A stretch of DNA of 64,000 nucleotides from BQWY01 sp046351095 (GTDB lineage: Bacteria > Nitrospirota > Nitrospiria > Nitrospirales > Nitrospiraceae): positions 1,364,001 to 1,428,000 of the forward strand of contig JAXLZC010000001.1 in assembly GCA_046351095.1 (NCBI GenBank), in the 5' to 3' direction. How positions within the stretch are numbered: the stretch's first letter is position 1; each line of letters opens with the position of its first letter. Below are positions 53,201 to 61,401 of this stretch, piece by piece. The notes under the pieces are model-generated. The model had not been told where the DNA came from, did no database searches, and was given only the letters and a program-made list of their open reading frames with translations. Both the position numbers and the translations under genes were made by a program.

Positions 53201-53473
53201 CTACGAATTCGCGGCGATATTCACTCGCGCGGAGTACCCAAGCTGAAGAAGCAGGGCCTCGCAGTCCTCCCACGTCAGACCGAACGCCCGAACATCCGCC
53301 ACACCAATTCTCGCGATTACATCCCGCAGTACCTCGACTTGATCGTGGTCGAAGCGTCCATTCATCAACGCCGACTCAGCCCACCCCACTAAGGCGTCTT
53401 GGGAGAGCTCATGCCGAAGATAGGCGCCGAGCTTAGCGGCCACTATATGACGAGTGAGGGTTTCCATACGCAT
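53201..53473 (-). CDS. Conserved-type small protein, second of a two-gene module
   Basis: A 90-residue acidic protein: METLTRHIVAAKLGAYLRHE, LSQDALVGWAESALMNGRFD and RAFGLTWEDCEALLLQLGY. The sequence is helical and soluble. I know this type only as hypothetical proteins of varied bacteria, usually paired with the gene upstream. Its ATG overlaps the stop of that gene by one base (TAATG). An ATG two codons later is an alternative start. Function unknown; a toxin-antitoxin-like role is possible but not shown. Confidence 0.65.
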   Translation of the reverse strand: MRMETLTRHIVAAKLGAYLRHELSQDALVGWAESALMNGRFDHDQVEVLRDVIARIGVADVRAFGLTWEDCEALLLQLGYSARVNIAANS

Positions 53474-53709
53474 TAGACCTTCTGATGACCCAAGTCTATC
53501 GGATACTTATGGTGCACCTCAACCAACCGTCCGGATGCGTCGGAGATCTCTTGATAGAAGGCCTCTGTAACTTCCTCTGCGTCGACATCCCTTACATACC
53601 GAGCACGCCATCCCAGACGGCCCATCACATCCAGCCAATATCGGCGCCCACCGCCTGGACGTTCACTCCAGGATGGGAACTTCCGCTCATTCTGTTCCCT
53701 TGTGCCCAC
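53473..53709 (-). CDS. Conserved-type small protein, first of a two-gene module
   Basis: A 78-residue basic protein: GTREQNERKFPSWSERPGGG, RRYWLDVMGRLGWRARYVRD and QEISDASGRLVEVHHKYPID, with an aromatic and charged pattern typical of a compact beta-rich domain. It precedes 53201-53473 with a one-base overlap, so the two are coupled. No known family name. Composition is somewhat different from the housekeeping genes around it, so transfer is possible. Confidence 0.62.
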   Translation of the reverse strand: MGTREQNERKFPSWSERPGGGRRYWLDVMGRLGWRARYVRDVDAEEVTEAFYQEISDASGRLVEVHHKYPIDLGHQKV

Positions 53710-53752
53710 CTACATACCTACAGCGCCAACGCGGAGAGACGCGATCACATCC

Positions 53753-54235
53753 CTACTGTTCCGGATTGCGGGCGGCGATGACGGCCTTGGCGAACGCCAG
53801 GACGGACGCGCGCTCGTCGTTGTCCAACGCGAGCAACAAGTGCGCCTCTTCGCCGTGCATCAGGCGCAGACTCAGGAACGGATCTTCGCGCCGCTTCTCG
53901 CGGTTATTCCACACCGCATCGATCAGCTGCACCTTGTCCAATTCCTTGACCGAGACGATGTCATACCGAAAGTACGTATCGCCGATGACCATGTCGTAAA
54001 ACACGCCGCCGGCCGTCAAGATCAACGCGTTGAACCGCCCTTGATCCTCGTAGCCTTCCGGCAAAAACTTGTTCACATGGAGATGCGCGATCTTCCGCTC
54101 GCCGAGCGCCGCGTGGATGTTCTCCTTCAGCGCATTGAAATCGATCTGGAGCGCCTTTTCGTCCGGCCCCGTGGCCGCCGCCGCCGCATCCTGCACTCGC
54201 GTAAAAATATCCGCCGCCGACAACAACCCTGCCAT
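53753..54235 (-). CDS. Conserved hypothetical protein
   Basis: A 160-residue soluble protein. The beginning is helical (LLSAADIFTRVQDAAAAATG), then there is a beta-rich middle (KIAHLHVNKFLPEGYEDQGR, FNALILTAGGVFYDMVIGDT) and a helical end (ERASVLAFAKAVIAA). It does not match a family I can name. No signal peptide. A gap of about 40 bases separates it from the next minus-strand gene, of which it is the downstream one. Confidence 0.6.
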   Translation of the reverse strand: MAGLLSAADIFTRVQDAAAAATGPDEKALQIDFNALKENIHAALGERKIAHLHVNKFLPEGYEDQGRFNALILTAGGVFYDMVIGDTYFRYDIVSVKELDKVQLIDAVWNNREKRREDPFLSLRLMHGEEAHLLLALDNDERASVLAFAKAVIAARNPEQ

Positions 54236-54278
54236 AACCTGTTCCCCTTTCCTCGTTCCCGACGAGTTTGCCGCGCGA

Positions 54279-54533
54279 CTACCGCCCTGCGGCGACCTGT
54301 CGCTGCTTCCAAGACCGAACGGCCGCCATCAGCCCCAACCCGGCCCAGGCAAACTCTAAGACAATAAATCCGACTTGCCGCTCCGCCACCGCCACAATCC
54401 CCAACAACACCGACCCTACGATATTTAACGCCAGGTACCCCGAATCCAACTCGCGGCACCAGCCGCTCTGGATCATCGCGTACCCGGCCAACACCATCGC
54501 CGCACCCAGGAGCGACAGCACTTGCAGCCCCAT
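54279..54533 (-). CDS. Small membrane protein, CBU_0592-like
   Basis: An 84-residue protein starting at the ATG at 54533. Hydrophobic stretches LLGAAMVLAGYAMIQ, YLALNIVGSVLLGIVAVA and GFIVLEFAWAGLGLMAAV predict two to three membrane helices, joined by the CRELDSGYLALN loop typical of CBU_0592-domain proteins. No function is known for the domain. The frame upstream is Arg/Pro-rich and not protein-like. Confidence 0.68.
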   Translation of the reverse strand: MGLQVLSLLGAAMVLAGYAMIQSGWCRELDSGYLALNIVGSVLLGIVAVAERQVGFIVLEFAWAGLGLMAAVRSWKQRQVAAGR

Positions 54534-54774
54534 GCTCGGCCTCCTTCGCCTCGGTGCATTCCGCCGTCCCCACCGCACGCACTCCGCACGGAGACAAGCC
54601 GGGCTACGGTACCTGGGCATGCCGCGTGAAAGCAAGCAGACGGCCGATGCGTTCGCGGGCTGCCGATGCTCTCGAGACATCGCGTATCGAGCGGTGCACC
54701 GAAGTCGTCATCCACCGGCTCGGTTGCAAAGCGACACAGGCGTTAGGCATACTCACCGCATTCGGAGGAATTAT

Positions 54775-55014
54775 ATGTCTGGCGATGCGTGCACCATTCA
54801 GTACTGCCGACAGTCAGTCTATGCCCCAGCGGGAACCGGTTCCGTCTGCCGCGCCCATTTTCTGGATTTCCTGACGTGGCGCCGCCGCCGCGGCATGCAG
54901 ATGTTTATGAAGTATGCGGCGATGCCGATGCCGGACCGCGACGCCATCGTGGAAGAGTGGCGCAAAGGCGTGAAGGTCGAAGAACCGGCCGTCGTCCCCC
55001 AAGCCAATGGCTGA
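54775..55014 (+). CDS. Small protein with a possible zinc-binding Cys/His cluster
   Basis: A 79-residue protein with a good ribosome-binding site (GGAGGAA, 54765-54771). Near the N-terminus, CTIQYC, then 13 residues, then CRAH give a CxxxC-x13-CxxH pattern that could hold zinc. A basic patch (TWRRRRGMQMFMKYAA) follows, then an acidic and helical tail. I recognise no family. It ends 31 bases before the preferred start of the propeller gene. Confidence 0.55.
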   Translation: MSGDACTIQYCRQSVYAPAGTGSVCRAHFLDFLTWRRRRGMQMFMKYAAMPMPDRDAIVEEWRKGVKVEEPAVVPQANG

Positions 55015-55045
55015 TACGTTCGTCTTGCGTGCGTCGAGGATTTTT

Positions 55046-56446
55046 ATGGCACCAACCCGCCGCACCGCGTGTATTGTTCATCGAGCCGACTCCCGTCATA
55101 GCTCAACAGACAGATCGCACCGCGCCACACGCGCCGTCCTCACCGTAGGATTGCTGCTGCCCGTCTTCACGCTGGGCTGCGGCCAGGACAACAATACGCC
55201 GCAACCGGCGATCCTCCGCGCGTCCGTCGCAACCGGCGGGGTCGAGGCGGTCGGCGGCATCAGCGGGACGCCCGCCGTCAGCGGAGATGGACGGATCGTC
55301 GCCTTCGCATCGTTGGCGACCAATCTCGTTCCTAACGACACCAACGGACAGGCAGATGTGTTCGTCTACGATGTCGGAACCGGCCAGACCACACGCGTGT
55401 CCGTCGTGACCGGCGGCGGGCAGGCCACAGGCGGCAGCAGCCGCGCGCCCGCGCTCAGCGCCGACGGCCGCTACGTCGCATTCGAGTCCGACGCGACGAA
55501 CCTCGTAGCGAACGACACCAACACCGCCACCGATATTTTTGTGCACGACCGTGTCACCGGCGAGACCTCGCGCGTCTCCCTCGACAACAGCGGCGCGCAG
55601 ACCATCGGCTTCGGGAGCTTCTCGCCCGCAATCAGCGCCGACGGCGCGCAAGTCGCGTTTGTTTCCAGCGCAACCAATCTTGTGCTCGCCGACACGAATG
55701 GCCTCTCCGATATCTTTGTGCGCGACCGTAACGCCAACGTCACCACACGTGTATCCGTCGTCACCGGCGGCGGACAAGCGACCGGCCCGACGGGAAGCAC
55801 CGATCCCTCGCTCAGCGCAGACGGCCGCTACGTCGCCTTCGCCTCCGCCGCGACCAATCTGGTATCCGGCGACACCAACGGCCGCTCCGACATTTTCGTC
55901 CACGATCGCGTGACCGGCACCACGGAACGTGTGTCGCTCGGCGCCAACGGCGCCCAGGCGACGGGTGGCGACAGCGAACACCCATCGATAAACGGCGACG
56001 CGACCGTCATCACTTTCGACTCGACGGCGACCAATCTCGTCTCCGGCGATACGAACGGACTACGCGACGTGTTTGTACGAGACCGGTCGGGCAACGCCAC
56101 ATCACGCGTGTCGGTCGGTGCTGGTGGCGCGCAAGCTACGGGAGACAGCTCGTTGCGCAACGGCGCACTCAGTCAGGACGGCCGCTTCGTGGCATTCCGC
56201 AGCGCCGCCGCCAACCTCGTATCGGACGATACCAACAACGCGACCGACATCTTCGCCCACGACCGGACGACGAACCTGACGACCAGGCAGTCGCTCGCAG
56301 CCGCAGGCGAGGAAGCCACCGGCAACAGCACCGATGCGGTCATCAGCGGAAACGGCGCCGTGATTGTGTTCGACTCGGACGCCGGCAATCTCGTCCCTCA
56401 AGACACCAACAATCTTCTGGACGTCTTTCTCGTCATCCGCCGCTGA
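55046..56446 (+). CDS. Seven-repeat beta-propeller lipoprotein
   Basis: A 466-residue protein. ATRAVLTVGLLLPVFTLGC is a lipoprotein signal, preceded by an unusually long polar region. After it come seven repeats of about 60 residues: ALSADGRYVAFESDATNLV, then NDTNTATDIFVHDRVTG and RVSLDNSGAQTIG are one typical unit. The DGRYVAF core is that of TolB/WD40-like (PD40) blades, and seven units would close a propeller. Each unit has NLVxxDTN...D(I/V)F. The start is at 55046, five bases after GAGGA. Ligand unknown. Confidence 0.85.
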   Translation: MAPTRRTACIVHRADSRHSSTDRSHRATRAVLTVGLLLPVFTLGCGQDNNTPQPAILRASVATGGVEAVGGISGTPAVSGDGRIVAFASLATNLVPNDTNGQADVFVYDVGTGQTTRVSVVTGGGQATGGSSRAPALSADGRYVAFESDATNLVANDTNTATDIFVHDRVTGETSRVSLDNSGAQTIGFGSFSPAISADGAQVAFVSSATNLVLADTNGLSDIFVRDRNANVTTRVSVVTGGGQATGPTGSTDPSLSADGRYVAFASAATNLVSGDTNGRSDIFVHDRVTGTTERVSLGANGAQATGGDSEHPSINGDATVITFDSTATNLVSGDTNGLRDVFVRDRSGNATSRVSVGAGGAQATGDSSLRNGALSQDGRFVAFRSAAANLVSDDTNNATDIFAHDRTTNLTTRQSLAAAGEEATGNSTDAVISGNGAVIVFDSDAGNLVPQDTNNLLDVFLVIRR

Positions 56447-56514
56447 CGCGCCGGCCTGCCCTTCCCAACACGCGACCGACGACCACCTGACGACCTCGCA
56501 CGGGCCCTCGCTCC

Positions 56515-57753
56515 ATGGCACCGAAAATTCACCTACGCAAACGCGCGACACCGACGGAAACCGAATTGGTGCAGGGGCGATTTTTTGCGCCCTGCCCGCG
56601 CGGCCTCGAATCGATACTCGAGCAGGAGCTGCACGGGCTCGATATCCCCGACACGACACGAACCGACGGCGGCGTCGGCTTCAGCGGGTCCTGGGCGACG
56701 ATGACCCGTGCCAACCTGCACAGCCGTATCGCCAGCCGTATCCTCTGGGAAATCAGTCGCGCGCACTACCGCACGGAAAGCGACATCTATGAGGCGGCAC
56801 TCGCCATTCCCTGGCCGACCTGGTTTACCCCCGACGACACCATCAAGGTCAAAATCAGCGCGCAGCGATGCCCGCTCAAGAGCCTAGATTTTTTGACGCT
56901 GCGGATCAAAGACGCGGTGTGCGATGCCTTCCGCAACGCGAGGCTGAAGCGTCCCAGCGTCGACACGAACAAGCCGGACGTTCGAATCGACGCCTTCCTC
57001 GATGCGCGCACCTTGACGCTCTACTTGGATACGACCGGCGACCCGTTGTTCCGCCGTGGGCATCGCCTCCACCACGTCGACGCGCCGCTGCGAGAAAATC
57101 TGGCGGCCGGTCTATTGCAGTTGTCCGCATGGACACCGGACATTCCGCTGCTGGATCCCATGTGCGGCGGCGGGACGATTTCCGTCGAAGCGGCGTCGAT
57201 CGCCGCCGGAATCGCTCCCGGCTTGTCCCGCCAATTTGCGTTCGAAAAGTGGCTGACGCACGACCGCACCCTCTGGGAGCGGCAACGCGCGCAAGCCCGG
57301 GCGCAACAGACAGCGACATCTGCCGCGGCGCCGTCAATCGTTGCGTCCGACATCGATCCGTCGATGGTCGCAGTCGCGCAACGGGTATTCGACCACGCCG
57401 GTGTCGCCGACCGCATTCAGTTGTCACAACAGGATGTGTTGACCGTCACACCGCCCGAGCAGCCTGGTGTCATCATTCTGAATCCGCCCTACGGAGAGCG
57501 GATCGGTGCCACCGAGTCACTTCGTGCCTTCTACCCGGAATTGGGCAACTGGCTGAAACAGCGCTGCGCCGGGTGGCGCGCCTACATCCTCACCGGCGAT
57601 GCCGAGCTCCAACACGGAATCGGCCTCACGCCGACCAAACGCATCCCCCTGTACAACGGCCCCATCGAGTGCCGTGTGTACGAGTTCATCATGGTCGAAG
57701 GCAGCGCCAGGCGCCGATTGGCGCCAATCGCAACGACAGATCCGCACGCCTAA
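56515..57753 (+). CDS. rlmL: THUMP-domain RNA methyltransferase (RlmL N-terminal type)
   Basis: A 412-residue protein that should methylate guanine N2 in 23S rRNA. A THUMP/ferredoxin-like N-terminal part (FFAPCPRGLESILEQELHGL) leads to the SAM site LLDPMCGGGTISVEAASIAA, an ASDIDPSMVAVAQRV segment and the catalytic NPPYGERIG. Length equals the first methyltransferase half of E. coli RlmL, without the RlmK half. Which base is modified is inferred from the family. Confidence 0.85.
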   Translation: MAPKIHLRKRATPTETELVQGRFFAPCPRGLESILEQELHGLDIPDTTRTDGGVGFSGSWATMTRANLHSRIASRILWEISRAHYRTESDIYEAALAIPWPTWFTPDDTIKVKISAQRCPLKSLDFLTLRIKDAVCDAFRNARLKRPSVDTNKPDVRIDAFLDARTLTLYLDTTGDPLFRRGHRLHHVDAPLRENLAAGLLQLSAWTPDIPLLDPMCGGGTISVEAASIAAGIAPGLSRQFAFEKWLTHDRTLWERQRAQARAQQTATSAAAPSIVASDIDPSMVAVAQRVFDHAGVADRIQLSQQDVLTVTPPEQPGVIILNPPYGERIGATESLRAFYPELGNWLKQRCAGWRAYILTGDAELQHGIGLTPTKRIPLYNGPIECRVYEFIMVEGSARRRLAPIATTDPHA

Positions 57754-57905
57754 TACCTCTCGCCACTTCCTATACGACCACGATCCGCAGCGCTCGAAAT
57801 CGCGTTTTTATAGCTCGGATCCCTATCCTTGCATACGATGTGTGTACGGGCATTGTTATCCACACCAGGCCCGCCATTGTCCGTCACATCGCCAGGAGGG
57901 GTCGC

Positions 57906-58346
57906 ATGAGGTCGATCATCGTCAGTGCCGCCATCGTCGCCTGCAGTATGGTCTTGTCGGGATGCGCCACGATTATCCACATGGGAGGGAGTGAAGATCT
58001 CGACATCAAGTCGAACCCACCAGGCGCCACGGTCGTCGTCGACGGCGCAGGACGCGGCGTAACCCCGATGACGGTCGACGTCGAGCGCAAGAAAGACCAC
58101 ACCGTCGTCCTGACAAAGGACGGATACCAGGAACAGACCGTAAAAGTTGACCACGGCGTATCATGGTGGCTGCTCGGAAATGCCGTATTCGGGGGAATCA
58201 TCGGCTTAGTGGTCGACTTGGTCAGCGGAGGCGGCTACTCGCTCGACCCGTCCGATATCAACGTGTCGCTCACGAGCACGGGCACAGCCCAACAGATGTC
58301 GCTCGGAGAGTTGACCGCTCGCGAAGGGTCCTCACCCACGCCATAA
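57906..58346 (+). CDS. PEGA-domain lipoprotein
   Basis: A 146-residue lipoprotein: SIIVSAAIVACSMVLSGC, with Cys20 acylated. Residues 30-75 are a PEGA-like repeat (LDIKSNPPGATVVVDGAGRG then VTPMTVDVERKKDHTVVL), a small beta domain found in cell-surface proteins. A membrane-like stretch (WWLLGNAVFGGIIGLVVDLV) follows. A CAGGAGGGG site lies upstream of the ATG at 57906. Function unknown. Confidence 0.78.
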   Translation: MRSIIVSAAIVACSMVLSGCATIIHMGGSEDLDIKSNPPGATVVVDGAGRGVTPMTVDVERKKDHTVVLTKDGYQEQTVKVDHGVSWWLLGNAVFGGIIGLVVDLVSGGGYSLDPSDINVSLTSTGTAQQMSLGELTAREGSSPTP

Positions 58347-58360
58347 CCACTCGCAAGTTC

Positions 58361-58398
58361 CCTGTAGGTCGAGCAGCACACACTGCTCGACCTACAGG
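58361..58398 (+). terminator. Perfect 16-base inverted repeat after the PEGA lipoprotein gene
   Basis: CCTGTAGGTCGAGCAG (58361-58376) and CTGCTCGACCTACAGG (58383-58398) pair perfectly around a CACACA loop. It lies 14 bases after the stop codon. No T-run follows, so it is a weak terminator at best, or an mRNA end-protecting or protein-binding structure. Confidence 0.55.
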
Positions 58399-58595
58399 AG
58401 CCGCTTACCCGCCTTCTGCTGCTTCCACTAGTCCAAATACTATTTCCTGATCCACTGTTCTCCCCACACAGAGTTCACCCGCGATAGCCGCTCCCTCCAG
58501 CAAGGGCTTTTCCCAGTGTGGCGCCGCCCGCCCGTTGTATAGTCTTGCCTTCGCAGACACTCACAACGAGATTGACGACGCACAAGGAGACTCCC

Positions 58596-59114
58596 ATGAC
58601 GACACTGAAGAAGCTGGCCACGAGCGCCGCGCAACAATCCGCCCACGGCATCATTAAGTTGCTGTTGGCGGACCATGACCTGCTCCGCACCTTGATGGAC
58701 AAGGTGAAATCTCAAAAGGCGACACCGGCGCAGCAAATGAACGCGTTCGCCGAATTGGAAAAGACGGTCACGTCCCACGTCCACGCCGAGGAACAGACGT
58801 TCCTCTCATTGTTGGCGAAAAATCCGACCTTCGACGACTTGGTGCTGGAGGGCTACGAAGAACACCGCGTGCATGAAACGGTGTTGGCGGGCATCAAAAA
58901 AGTGCGCGACACCACACGCAAAGTACAGCAAATGAAAGTCTTCTGCGAAATTCTCGACCATCACCTGGACGAGGAAGAGGAAAAACTTTTCCCGCGCTTC
59001 AAGAACTACGCGGCCCCCTCAACCCGCAAGAAGCTGGGGAAAAAGTTTTTGACGGCGCGCAAACGCACGAACAAAACCGCGCGGCAGCGTGGCGCCGCCC
59101 GCTTCGCGGCGTAA
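58596..59114 (+). CDS. Hemerythrin-like (HHE) protein
   Basis: About 172 residues from the ATG at 58596 (AAGGAGA upstream). Two HHE-type halves are visible: KLLLADHDLLRTLMDKVKSQ with SHVHAEEQTFLSLL, and EGYEEHRVHETVLAGIKKVR with EILDHHLDEEEEKLFPRFKN. The His and Glu positions can bind a di-iron site for oxygen or NO sensing or storage. The C-terminal tail is basic. A TATAGT box at 58538-58543 could be its -10. Confidence 0.85.
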   Translation: MTTLKKLATSAAQQSAHGIIKLLLADHDLLRTLMDKVKSQKATPAQQMNAFAELEKTVTSHVHAEEQTFLSLLAKNPTFDDLVLEGYEEHRVHETVLAGIKKVRDTTRKVQQMKVFCEILDHHLDEEEEKLFPRFKNYAAPSTRKKLGKKFLTARKRTNKTARQRGAARFAA

Positions 59115-59142
59115 CGTCGTCGAACCCGGCCACAACAAAAAA

Positions 59143-59167
59143 GGGGGACGGCCTCATGCCGTCCCCC
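59143..59167 (-). terminator. Strong terminator between the hemerythrin and SnoaL-like genes
   Basis: GGGGGACGGC (59143-59152) pairs perfectly with GCCGTCCCCC (59158-59167). On the minus strand six T residues follow (AAAAAA at 59137-59142 on the plus strand). It ends the minus-strand SnoaL-like gene and may also stop the convergent hemerythrin transcript. Confidence 0.85.
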
Positions 59168-59196
59168 TGTGTGTGTGCCCCGAAGACTGTCCTGGC

Positions 59197-59595
59197 TTAT
59201 CCGCCGCCCATGACCGGGCTGCCGTGGTGGTGGATGAGCTTCCACTCGTCGCCGATACGTTCGTACAAGTTGGTCGCGAGGACGCGACTCTCGACGGTCG
59301 AGCCGTCTTGTTCCGTCGTCAGGTTTTCCGTGCAGACGACCCAGCCCACATCGCCCGCCACCTGCACCAGCACCTCGCTCAACTGAAACGACATCTTGAA
59401 GGTGTGGTTAAAAATCAGCACCCAGGAATCACGCACCTCGGGCCAGCCTTCGCGCAGCGCCCAGCCGGGGTGAATGCACGTGACATATTCCTGATGCGAC
59501 CAGACCTGGTCCATCCGAGCGATATCCAAACTTTCGAACGCGTCGTAAAACGCGCGATTGGCCTGTGTGACTTCTTCGATTCGTTGTTCAACCAT
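59197..59595 (-). CDS. SnoaL/NTF2-like protein
   Basis: About 132 residues starting at the ATG at 59595. The helix-strand order and segments ANRAFYDAFESLDIARMDQV, CIHPGWALREGWPEVRDSWV, GWVVCTENLTTEQDGS and DEWKLIHHHGSPVMGG are those of SnoaL-like domains (DUF4440-type). Such folds work as steroid-isomerase-like enzymes or as binding domains; no catalytic pair can be assigned. It is followed by a strong terminator. Confidence 0.85.
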   Translation of the reverse strand: MVEQRIEEVTQANRAFYDAFESLDIARMDQVWSHQEYVTCIHPGWALREGWPEVRDSWVLIFNHTFKMSFQLSEVLVQVAGDVGWVVCTENLTTEQDGSTVESRVLATNLYERIGDEWKLIHHHGSPVMGGG

Positions 59596-59685
59596 GTATG
59601 TCCTCGTGGTGCGGGCGCCGTCATGCGCGATGGATCGCGCGCGGCGCAAGGCTCCACAGCAAAGAATTGTATCGACGCGCGTGGC

Positions 59686-60615
59686 TTAGGCTTCCTGCGC
59701 TGTGCGCGTTTGATACCCGACAAGCCACACACCCGCGAGGATCAAAACGATGCCGACCATTTCCATCGCCCCGACGGATTCGCCCAGCACTAGTGCCGAC
59801 AACAACAACGCCGACACCGGGATCAGATTCACGAACACTCCCGCGCGCGACGGGCCGACGCCCTGCACGCCGTACAACCAGGCTTGCTGCCCAAGCGCGG
59901 TCGCAAACACGATCAAATACCCAAGCGCGAGCCAGCCACCGACAGGCACGGCGCCGAATCCGCTGTTCAGCACTTTTTGATCCGACCACAGCAACGGGAC
60001 TTGAAGCACGATCGAGATCAGCAACGTCGTCCAATTGACGGTCAACGCCGACAGCCGTCCCATGATGGCGCCGCTGCCGATCGTGTACAGCGCCCAACTG
60101 ACCAATCCTAACAGCACGAGCAGGCCGCCCAACAGCGGTTGTTCACCGGCCGCCGCCCCGCCGCCGAGTCCGGACACAAGCGCCACACCGACAAACGACA
60201 ACAGGCACCCCGCCGCCACCTTGCCGAACGGGACATCCTTCACAAGGACGGACGAGAGCAACGCCGTAATCGCCGGGCTCGCCCCGATGATGACGCCGGC
60301 GCTTGCCGCACTGATGTACCGTAGGCCAAACAGCGTCAGCAGGTGGTTGCCCAACACGCCGAGTCCCAGCGCGCAGAGGATCGCAACATCGCGCCCCTGC
60401 ACCGCCACGACCTTGCCTTCCTGCACCCACCACAACGGAATCAAAATCAGCAACGCGCCGATACCGCGAAACACCGACACCTCGACGGCTGAAAACGAAC
60501 TCAGCGCATACTTCTGTCCGACGATCGACCCGCCCCAGACCACCGCGGCGATCGTCAACGCAGCGTAGGCGACGGCGCTGGACGCACGAGGCCCCTGCGA
60601 CGTCGGCCCGCTCAT
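59686..60615 (-). CDS. EamA-family (DMT) transporter
   Basis: A 309-residue inner-membrane protein with about ten hydrophobic helices and the two EamA repeats: AALTIAAVVWGGSIVGQKYA, VGLVSWALYTIGSGAIMGRL and PVSALLLSALVLGESVGAME are typical. It would export metabolites or drugs. The gene's first bases overlap the upstream methyltransferase stop by four bases, so the two share a transcript. Substrate unknown. Confidence 0.9.
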   Translation of the reverse strand: MSGPTSQGPRASSAVAYAALTIAAVVWGGSIVGQKYALSSFSAVEVSVFRGIGALLILIPLWWVQEGKVVAVQGRDVAILCALGLGVLGNHLLTLFGLRYISAASAGVIIGASPAITALLSSVLVKDVPFGKVAAGCLLSFVGVALVSGLGGGAAAGEQPLLGGLLVLLGLVSWALYTIGSGAIMGRLSALTVNWTTLLISIVLQVPLLWSDQKVLNSGFGAVPVGGWLALGYLIVFATALGQQAWLYGVQGVGPSRAGVFVNLIPVSALLLSALVLGESVGAMEMVGIVLILAGVWLVGYQTRTAQEA

Positions 60616-61274
60616 ACGCCGACCTCCTCACCAGCACGCCACGTAATCACCGACAAACCGTCGCGGATCGGCACGAGCACAGCCTGCACACGCGGATCGT
60701 CCGCCACCAACCGATTCATCGTCTGAATGGCGCGGGTCCGGTCGTCGGGCGCCGGGTCCTGCAACACGTCGCCGGACCACAACACGTTGTCGACAAGGAT
60801 CACACCGGTCGGCGCCAACAGCTCCAGCGCACGCCGGTAATAGTTAGGGTAATTTTGCTTATCCGCGTCGATGAAGATCACGTCGAAGGGGCCTGCTACC
60901 TCGCGCAACGTCTCCAGCGCGGGACCATGCAACACACGGATTTTTCGGCCATGCGGACTCTGCGCAAACGCGCGCCGCGCCAGCGCGATCGGTTCATCGT
61001 CGAGCTCGCAGGTGATCACCTCGCCGTCGCGCGGCACCATCTCCGCCATCGACAGCGCGCTGTAGCCCGTGAACATACCGATCTCCAGCACGCGCCGCGC
61101 GCGCGTCAGCCGCACCATCTGCTTCAGAAACGCCGCTTCGTACGGCCCGGTGAGCATCCGCGCGTCGTCCATCGTTCGCTGTGTTTCTTCGCGTAAGGCT
61201 CGGCAGGCGGCCGACTCGGCCATGGAATGGTCGGCACAGTAGGTTTCGATCGCCGGATGCACCAGATCGTCCAT
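60612..61274 (-). CDS. SAM-dependent O-methyltransferase (CCoAOMT-like)
   Basis: About 220 residues from the ATG at 61274, which is preceded by GGGGAG. Signature segments: EIGMFTGYSALSMAEMVPRD (SAM site), VITCELDDEPIALARRAFAQ, FDVIFIDADKQNYPNYYRRA with the metal-binding Asp residues, and ILVDNVLWSGDV. The family methylates catechols or caffeoyl-CoA-like substrates in a metal-dependent way. It overlaps the EamA gene by four bases. The frame upstream of 61274 is not protein-like. Confidence 0.92.
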   Translation of the reverse strand: MDDLVHPAIETYCADHSMAESAACRALREETQRTMDDARMLTGPYEAAFLKQMVRLTRARRVLEIGMFTGYSALSMAEMVPRDGEVITCELDDEPIALARRAFAQSPHGRKIRVLHGPALETLREVAGPFDVIFIDADKQNYPNYYRRALELLAPTGVILVDNVLWSGDVLQDPAPDDRTRAIQTMNRLVADDPRVQAVLVPIRDGLSVITWRAGEEVGV

Positions 61275-61401
61275 CGACACACACTCCCCATCTATCCGCG
61301 TCACGCCATCGTCTCGCGCGCAGCTCGCGCAGAAGACAATGCTGGCAGTGATTTTCTCCATCCTGCTAGGATGGCCCGCATCATGACGAAGGAGACCGGC
61401 T

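Noticed and set aside
56868..57905. Upstream extension of the PEGA lipoprotein frame
   Set aside because: The extension reads an alternative frame of the methyltransferase gene; the ATG at 57906 has a ribosome-binding site and a proper lipoprotein signal.
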